The notes below the pieces were generated by a model, which saw nothing but the letters and a program-made list of their open reading frames with translations, searched no databases and was not told the DNA's origin. A stretch of DNA of 64,000 nt, taken from positions 32,077,606-32,141,605 of the forward strand of contig NC_030387.2 in the NCBI RefSeq assembly GCF_001625215.2. The letters are read 5' to 3'. The position numbers and the translations under genes were made by a program. Positions 57,137 through 64,000 of the stretch are shown here, piece after piece (position 1 is the stretch's first letter; every line of letters begins with the position of its first letter). Origin of the DNA: Daucus carota subsp. sativus (lineage: Eukaryota > Streptophyta > Magnoliopsida > Apiales > Apiaceae).

Positions 57137-59152
57137 TTTGATTGCAAGGAGAAATTGTGTAGGGTTTTAGAAACAATGAAAGTGGATTATTGTGAAGAGC
57201 TTTTTGTAGTGACTTTAAAACCAACGTAAAGAAAAGCCTGCAAACACATGGAAAGTGTACGTAAAAGTGAAGAGCTTTTTGCAGTAAAGAAAAAAGTAAC
57301 TACCACAAAAATGTCAAGCCGTAAAACGGATAATTTTGATATTAATTTGTATGTATGTTATTCGGATCCGAAAATTCATATATGTATCCGGATATAGTAT
57401 CCAGATACGAATACTATCCGGATATGAATCTGATTTTAAATAGATTTTAATTTTTATATTAAAAAATTTTGAAAATTAAAAAAAATAACAAAGATCAAAA
57501 AATGATGTTAAAAATTAAAGTTAATAAAGATGATTTATATCTATTCAAAAATTAATTTTTGCATATATTTCGATATAAATTTGTTATCTTTACAAATATT
57601 TAACTCGAAAAATATTTTGATATATGTCTATAATATCTTACAATTATATAAAATTTATATAATATATTATTTTATGAATTTATATATAAATACATACATT
57701 ATAATAAACACACTATAAAGTTATAGAATATTAAAATAGAGTTAAATATCATATACTCCCTCCGTTTCAATTTACACGTCCATTTTGGAAAAAAAAAAAA
57801 TTGTTTCAAATTAGTTGTCCACTTCAACTTTCAATACAAAATCATATTTCCAAAGTCAATTCTACTCCACATATCTCTTGTTTATATTTCCTAGATCAAT
57901 CTCATTCCACATATTATAGTAATTTAATGCATCTAATTTGTCAAGATCCACTTTTCTTAAACTGTGTGATTTTTTTAAAGTTGACATCTATTTTGAAACG
58001 GAGGGAGTATATTTCTTTTGGGATTCGGATATTATCGAATACAAATATGCCTATATCCGTATCCGGAATTGTCGGATTCGGATGCGGTTAATATCTGGTA
58101 GGTGACTGTATACGTCCAAAAAATTCAAATAGGTCACTCAACTCAAACTAATCATCAATCAACGGCTTTCGAATTGAACGAATGATTAAATTAAGTTGAT
58201 TTATTTGAGTTTTTTGGACGTAATCCGTTAAATTTTCAATGAGTGATGCGCTTCAGTTTTTTGGACACAGTTTATCACATAGTTGATATTTAACCCTATA
58301 AAAATTCATATAAACATGTGCAGTGCAACATGTCTTCCTTACAAAATTATTAATGTTTTATGTAAAACAGTCGGCAAACCTTATATGTAGCGACTAGATC
58401 ATTTTTTTTATCATTCATCCATGTCCAAACTATTCAAAAAAGTTATTTGACTCTGATATTCTGATAACCATTAATACTGTAATCAAAGAATATGTGTAAT
58501 GGATACACATCAAAAGAAACAAAACTACCACAATATTATCGATATACTAACATGCAAATACATGCCAAAAGTCATACATTTCAAAGATTAAAAGAAAATC
58601 ATTATAAGAACTGACTGCAGCAGTGTGACTAGTGTCCGCCTGGAGATCTCTTTTCGAACATAATTGAGGACACACTGATCAGTGATTTGTAGGTGATATT
58701 ACTATATATCACCATCAGTGCCATATGCAAGTCATTGTATCACCCCTTGTTCCAGATCAAGACCCGATAAACATTACTATGAAGTACTTTTGCCAATCAA
58801 AAAAGAATAATTAAGAGGTTAAATCCAATACGACACATCAAATTAGTTACTCAGGAATATTAGGATATTCCATCTGAAATTTCTCAAGTAACTGATGTAA
58901 TGTGATTTCTTGTCTGAACCTCTCCATTTCTTTTTGAAGATTTGTTACGGTACTTACAATAGTGTTACCGGACTCTTGATCTGGAACAAAGGATGATATA
59001 CAATGATATTTACCCATGCATGAAATCTACCTACCCTGTCCATCTCTTTTGGAATTTGTAAAATACAATCCGCTTCGGTGAAATTGCATAGTAAAGAGCA
59101 CCATAACACGCATACATATGATTAAATACAAGGGCATAAGAAGAATCTAGTG
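57137..59152. other. F-box promoter and spacer (U6)
   Basis: Inverted promoter with both AAGCTC-type blocks, ATCCGGAT patches, AT-rich block, Stowaway and coiled-coil ORF remnant (about 58850-58985). No other gene. Confidence 0.5.
57756..58007. mobile_element. Stowaway MITE (U6)
   Basis: Inverted counterpart of 3605-3852, 252 bp, TA duplications. Confidence 0.92.
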
Positions 59153-61760
59153 AATTGGGCGGAAGTGTTTGGGGTTGTCTAGAGCTCATGCGATTTTTGA
59201 TATATATAATACTAGCACATACACAAAATGATGTCATATAAGAAGAGTCGAGTGAATCGGTCGCTAAAGAAGTGTCTAGAATTCTAGGGAAAAGGAAGTG
59301 TCTAGAGCTTTTGAGATTTTTGATATAAATATTAAATACAGTAGTAGCACATATAAAGAATGATGTCATCACATGAGAAGAGTTGAGTGAATCGGCCTCA
59401 CAAAAATATCTAGAATTTTATGGAGAAAGAAGCTTCTGGAGCTCTTGAGATTTTTGATATAAATACGGTACTAGCACATACACAAAATGATGTCACATAA
59501 GAAGAGAGTCGAGTGAATCGGGCCCTAAAGAAGTGTCTAGAAATCTCCAGTTTTGCATATAAAAACAATGATGCGCACACATAACAATATCACATAGGTA
59601 AGGACTAAAACCTCTAGCGAAATGCAATTTTTTTTATAAGGAAATGAAAGAGCAATGCGAAAAGAACGTGCTAGGGACATTAAACGAGAATCCAAAATTT
59701 TAAATGTCCAAAAGAGGTATAAGTATGTAAATTATGAAACGTTTTTGCTAAAAATTAAATACAATAAAGAATGTGTTCATTATGGCGCTAGATTCATAAA
59801 TTATCACCAAACTATAAAAAGAAAATAATTTTCCAGAAAGAAGAACAATCCTAATGAGATTTCATATTCACCTCCAGTGACTAATTATATATTTAGAATT
59901 CGTGTAAACTCCAAAACTAATTCCCAACATAACCTGATGTACAACATAATGATTAATTATGATTTAGATTTTCTAGTGGGCAAAGCTAATTCTTCATTAC
60001 ACACAAAATAATAGGATTTACTTGGAAATGGGAATAGTGATATATTGTGCACCAATCAAACATTGACAATTATATACATATTTGATTTGAATTTCTGTCG
60101 TCTCCATATTAGCAAATTATAAGAGTAAACTTCTGGTTGTTTATTAAAAAGAAATGAAATGTCCTTCATTTGTATCATCAAAATTAATGTACTTCAGTTT
60201 GTACTGGAATATTAAAATGATCGCTGAAGTCAACGTCATATATCACTCTATTCATGGGTCTTAACGAATAACAAGATATCATTTATATCATTATAGTCAT
60301 GAAAGATATCAAACAAGTATATGTCCTTCGGGAGTAAAAATATTTTTTTACAAAGTTCTAAATATTATTCTTGAATGTGACATAACCAAGTAAAAAGTTA
60401 TGAATTCTAATATTTATAATAATATATTTAAATTTTAACAAGTTTATCTACTATTTATATTTAATTAAAACAAAGAAAATAACTTTATAATAAAAATAAA
60501 TAGCACATAAATTTGATAAAATCTAAATATATTATCATAAATATTAGAAGTCATAATCTTACTTTATTGTGGTAACATTCAATAATAAAACTCTATAAAT
60601 AATATTATTACTCTTTTTACTCATATTTAGAGGTAACTAGTTGAGAAGCCGCGCGTTGCGGCGGCCTATAAAAATTATATTAATGATTTAAACTTAAAAT
60701 TTTTAGAATAAAATAAATTTGTGCATCCGACAAACTCTTACTCTTATCAGCCAATCATCTCTATCACCATTTAAAGCATCCAGTATAGTGTAACTCATTA
60801 TTGTATTCAGGGTTCTAGAAATCGCTAGGCGTCCCAGGGCGGTCGGGGTACCTTCTAGCGATTAATCGGTAAATCGGGGATTAATCGGAAAGATTAATCG
60901 GAGCATTAATCGGACATATATTATTTTTAAATGGAAAATGCTTGGTACACAAAATTGTGTACAAAGACATGTACATAATGACATGTGGCAGATTTTAATT
61001 GGATGGCCCCCTTGCATTTACACAATTATGTGCACCTAGCACTACTCTTTTTAAATTATTATAATTATATGTAATTTAATAATTTTATCTACTTTTCACT
61101 ACTAGTGGAGTCAAACTAGTAAACAATATAATATCATATATTAAATAAATACTTGATATATATAATACAAATCATTGATTAAATAAATATATACCAATCG
61201 AAATAATGTAATAAATATTAAATAAAATTAGTCACTTATAGGATATTAAGTTAAGCACAAGTGAATAATATTTTCTTATAATATAATCATAATTTTAGAT
61301 TTAATTTATTAAAAATGTTTTTTTTTTGTTTTTGACCGCCTGGACCTCCTAGGCGGGATTTGGGCAGCCTAGGCGGGATGTTGACCGCATAGGACCGATT
61401 TTTGTAAAAAAAACCTTTATTACAATCTGCTTATAACTACCAAGCACTAATATTAGCGGTTCTAGTTGTCAAACCTCTAAAACACCTCAAACCTCTAATT
61501 TTGCCCAAAATCTCTGACTTCCAAACAGAGCCATATAGTGTAACAAAGAGATTGGAGTTTGCATGTAGTTATAAATTAAAGAAAAAGTGCATTTTGTATA
61601 TGTGCATTTTGAGAGTTCATGCCTTTGTAATATTATAACTAAATAAATATTCTACATTTATAATTCTATTTAATTAAATTTTGCTCAATTTGTGTACTTT
61701 TGTCAATTCAAACTAACCACATGAGTTAAAAGTGAATGAAAAGATGAATAAAATTTTCTT
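59153..61760. other. Inverted 5' spacer (U6)
   Basis: Minisatellite (59153-59554), Helitron-like end (60637-60665), CTAGGCGG-rich repeat split by a Mutator-like MITE. Variants match U4. Confidence 0.5.
60933..61047. mobile_element. Mutator-like MITE
   Basis: 115 bp with imperfect inverted ends (GGAAAATGCTTGGTACAC; read from the other side GAGTAGTGCTAGGTGCAC) and a 9-bp direct repeat TTTTTAAAT at both sides (60924-60932, 61048-61056), the target size of MULEs. Absent from U1, U4 and U5, so it is a late insertion. Confidence 0.8.
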
Positions 61761-62332
61761 TTACAGATTCTTGGACACTTCATATTGCTCCCACAAACAC
61801 AGATGCATCTACATCTCGTGTAGACGCACACATACATTTCCATGACCATCGGGAACCTTTATCTCCTATAGATGCACACCGACAAATATTCCTAGATCTT
61901 ATCGCCTCATAGATCTTATCGCCCCATAGATATTATCGCCTCATGAGTACAAGACTATACATTTTTAGTCTTTTCAACAATTGAAAAATCTACCCCGTCC
62001 CTAATATTTCATGTTTCTCTCACGATCCAGTAGTCTCACTCCGGCGTACTTAAGGTAAAGCCACTACTAGAAATATTGGATTAGACATCCCCCACCTCCC
62101 AAATATATCATCTTTCTCCCAAAATTCTGTTTTCTCCGTCGTAAATATCTAAAGGTAAAGTGGTGTGTGTTCATGTATAATCGGGTAATTAGTTTGAACT
62201 AATAATTAGTAAGTACTCATATGTTTCTTGCAATTGATTCCAATTTTAGTTTTCGAATTTATACAGAGTTTTCGTCTTTGATTTCTAATTGCAACAGATC
62301 TGGCTAAAATTTACTTTTGATATTTTACAGCT
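61761..62332 (+). promoter_or_regulatory. BAH-PHD upstream region (U7)
   Basis: Same as 47292-47862, with the GATAA triple block at about 61890-61945 and TTTTACAG just before the ATG. Confidence 0.35.
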
Positions 62333-64000
62333 ATGAGCCGCACAAGAAAAGATGTACAAGGTGTGAGGGATCCCAAGGGTAAGAAAAGAATCTCGTCACA
62401 TGATTCCATCAACTCCCTTGCACAATCGAAGCTACGCAAACATAATAGTCCTCATTATAATGGTAATAACTCTATGTATTTATGTAGTTTTAATTACGAT
62501 TTTATTATTTGTGTTGCTCATGTTATGATATAATAAATGTATACAACTCCGGAGGCGATGGAGTATTAAATAAACGATGCCTGGGAGGCATCATTTGTTT
62601 AATACTCTCACCGTCCCTCTGAGTTGTATACATTGTTGTACGCGGCACGTACTTTAATGCTTCTACAAGACTATAACGTATAGCTCTATAACTAATAAAA
62701 ATTTAATATTTAATTTTTTATCCGGAAGAAGTAAATCTTAAAAAGAAATTATAAAAAATAAACTTTACAGGAGTACTAAAGTATGTATAGAATTGAATGT
62801 GACAGAGGGAGTAACATTTACTTAATGGATGTAGTTCATTGTTTATTTTCCATCAATTTTGTTTCTCCCTCATTGGTATTATCATCTATTTATTTCATAA
62901 GCTCTACCATATAACAATCATATAATTGATGGTCATTTGAGGGATTGATTGTGGTTAAACTCAATTTTTCGTTAACTTTGTCTAATGTAAGTTTACTAGC
63001 TTTTATATTGTGTCTGTTCTAGTACTAGTCACCAAATATGGTCTTACCTAGATAATTGGATTATCATCATCCCATCTCTAAAACAATGAAATCACACAAA
63101 TAATAAATATCTCTACAACTTAGAGTTTAGAAATTATAACTTAAAAATATCTCTACAATTTCCAAACAAACCCTTTGAATCCCTGCTCAATCTCTTAGTG
63201 GAAGCTATCTACATTTCTCCCTCAAAAATACACAATATCTCTCAAAAAGCCTAATAAATATGTTATATCTCTTAAAAAACTTAATAATTATGTTATATTT
63301 TATTATGATCTTTTTATAGAAAGTCATTAGGAGGTAGTAAAGAGAACTAAAATAGAATAAAACTCTATATAACGCCCACCATCCTTCAATAACACTCATT
63401 CTCAAGGTCCTTATTTCTCATGAAGTGTTCCCTCAAGCATATTGACTTTGAGGCTCAACCCTTGATGCTCACTTGTATGCTTGTCTGTCAGCGGATGTCT
63501 ATTTACAAATTTTCTTCTCAACATATCTTTTTGCTATTTAGACAGATATGTTCTCCTATTTCATATTTGTTCTTTCCACCTCCCTCGTCTCACCGTATGG
63601 TACATGAATAAATCATTACAATTTACAATATTTTGATTAAACATGATATGAACTATACACTTTTTAAACTTTAGATTTTCTTTAAAACAATCTTACTGGA
63701 CTACATTAATATAAGTTCATCAAAAAGCATTACAAAAAAAACACATGACCCCTTAGTGAGTTACCACACATAGATGTTTAGGGGATGACAATCACACTTT
63801 CTTTTTTGTATGAGTTGTTGAATATGGTATTGTTTATTTCTCACATTGTCTATACTTTTGATGTTCTGTAGATGGAGATTGTGTGCTTATGATGGCCCCT
63901 AATCCGGATGATCCACCATATGTTGCTCAGATTGTAGAATCCAAGGCTAAAAAGGTGACAGTAAGATGGTACTACAGACCCCAAGACACTGATCTTTGGA
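62333..64000 (+). CDS. BAH-PHD gene, 5' part, cut by window end (U7)
   Basis: Exon 1 (62333-62462, 43 codons plus 1 nt) and the start of exon 2 (from 63872) are in frame: HYN, then DGDCVLMMAPNPDDPPYV through RWYYRPQDTDL up to the edge. No lesion in the visible part, so this may be a third intact copy. Intron 1 holds the compound Stowaway (62605-62811), the hairpin (62536-62634) and the 63-aa ORF (63420-63611). Confidence 0.8.
62605..62811. mobile_element. Stowaway-like MITE in BAH-PHD intron 1 (U7)
   Basis: Inverted counterpart of 11938-12144, 207 bp. Confidence 0.75.

Larger units (their letters stand above)
47292..61760 (-). repeat. Inverted duplication unit U6
   Basis: The longest complete copy (14.5 kb), in inverse orientation. 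Genes in + coordinates: BAH-PHD pseudogene (+), RNase H-like remnant (-), nsLTP (+), F-box with MITE (-), then the 5' spacer. Unit-specific insertions are a 459-bp element in (TA)n, a 395-bp Tourist-like MITE and a 115-bp Mutator-like MITE. Confidence 0.9.
61761..64000 (-). repeat. Inverted duplication unit U7, truncated by window end
   Basis: Begins as U6 does: boundary sequence, GATAAG triple repeat, BAH-PHD exon 1 (+), compound Stowaway and intronic ORF, then the first part of BAH-PHD exon 2. The rest lies outside the window. Confidence 0.88.

Noticed and set aside
1-64000. A biosynthetic or operon-like gene cluster
   Set aside because: F-box, nsLTP and BAH-PHD have no known shared pathway; joint duplication explains their repeated co-occurrence.

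Overview
This is nuclear DNA of a flowering plant, almost certainly a eudicot. Its introns are AT-rich with GT-AG borders, it carries Stowaway, Tourist-like and Mutator-like MITEs and (TA)n microsatellites, and its gene families are plant ones: F-box/FBA protein, non-specific lipid-transfer protein (nsLTP), and an EBS/SHL-type BAH-PHD chromatin reader. I cannot name the species. No tRNA, rRNA, CRISPR or bacterial-style feature was seen, and no LTR element was recognised.

The window is one segmental duplication array. A block of about 10-14.5 kb, holding an F-box gene, an nsLTP gene, a decayed RNase H-like fragment and a BAH-PHD gene, recurs as units U1 (1-12960), U2 (12961-24158), U3 (24159-34052) and U4 (34053-42880, cut by a 100-N gap). 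After the gap the array runs in the opposite orientation as U5 (43022-47291, spacer part only), U6 (47292-61760) and U7 (61761-64000, runs off the end). In U1-U4 the F-box gene is on + and the nsLTP and BAH-PHD genes on -; in U6 and U7 the strands are swapped.

Intact-looking genes: F-box in U2 (423 aa); nsLTP in U2, U3 and U6 (126 aa, two exons); BAH-PHD in U1 (242 aa) and U3 (241 aa), each with five coding exons. The other copies carry frameshifts, nonsense changes, deletions or insertions. The U6 F-box has a Tourist-like MITE right after its first codons but stays open from an ATG inside the MITE. No unit keeps all three genes whole, so a full set exists only across the array.

The spacers hold a Helitron-like 3' end, a three-copy minisatellite of about 130 bp, two Stowaway families (one with a 100-bp hairpin in BAH-PHD intron 1), a (TA)n tract that received different elements in U4 and U6, and deletion scars, one with filler copied from the F-box gene. 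Diagnostic variants group the units differently in different segments, which points to gene conversion or unequal exchange. The three genes have no known common pathway; what links them is joint duplication. The BAH-PHD copies keep the aromatic residues expected to read H3K27me3 but have Arg in place of the PHD-cage Trp.
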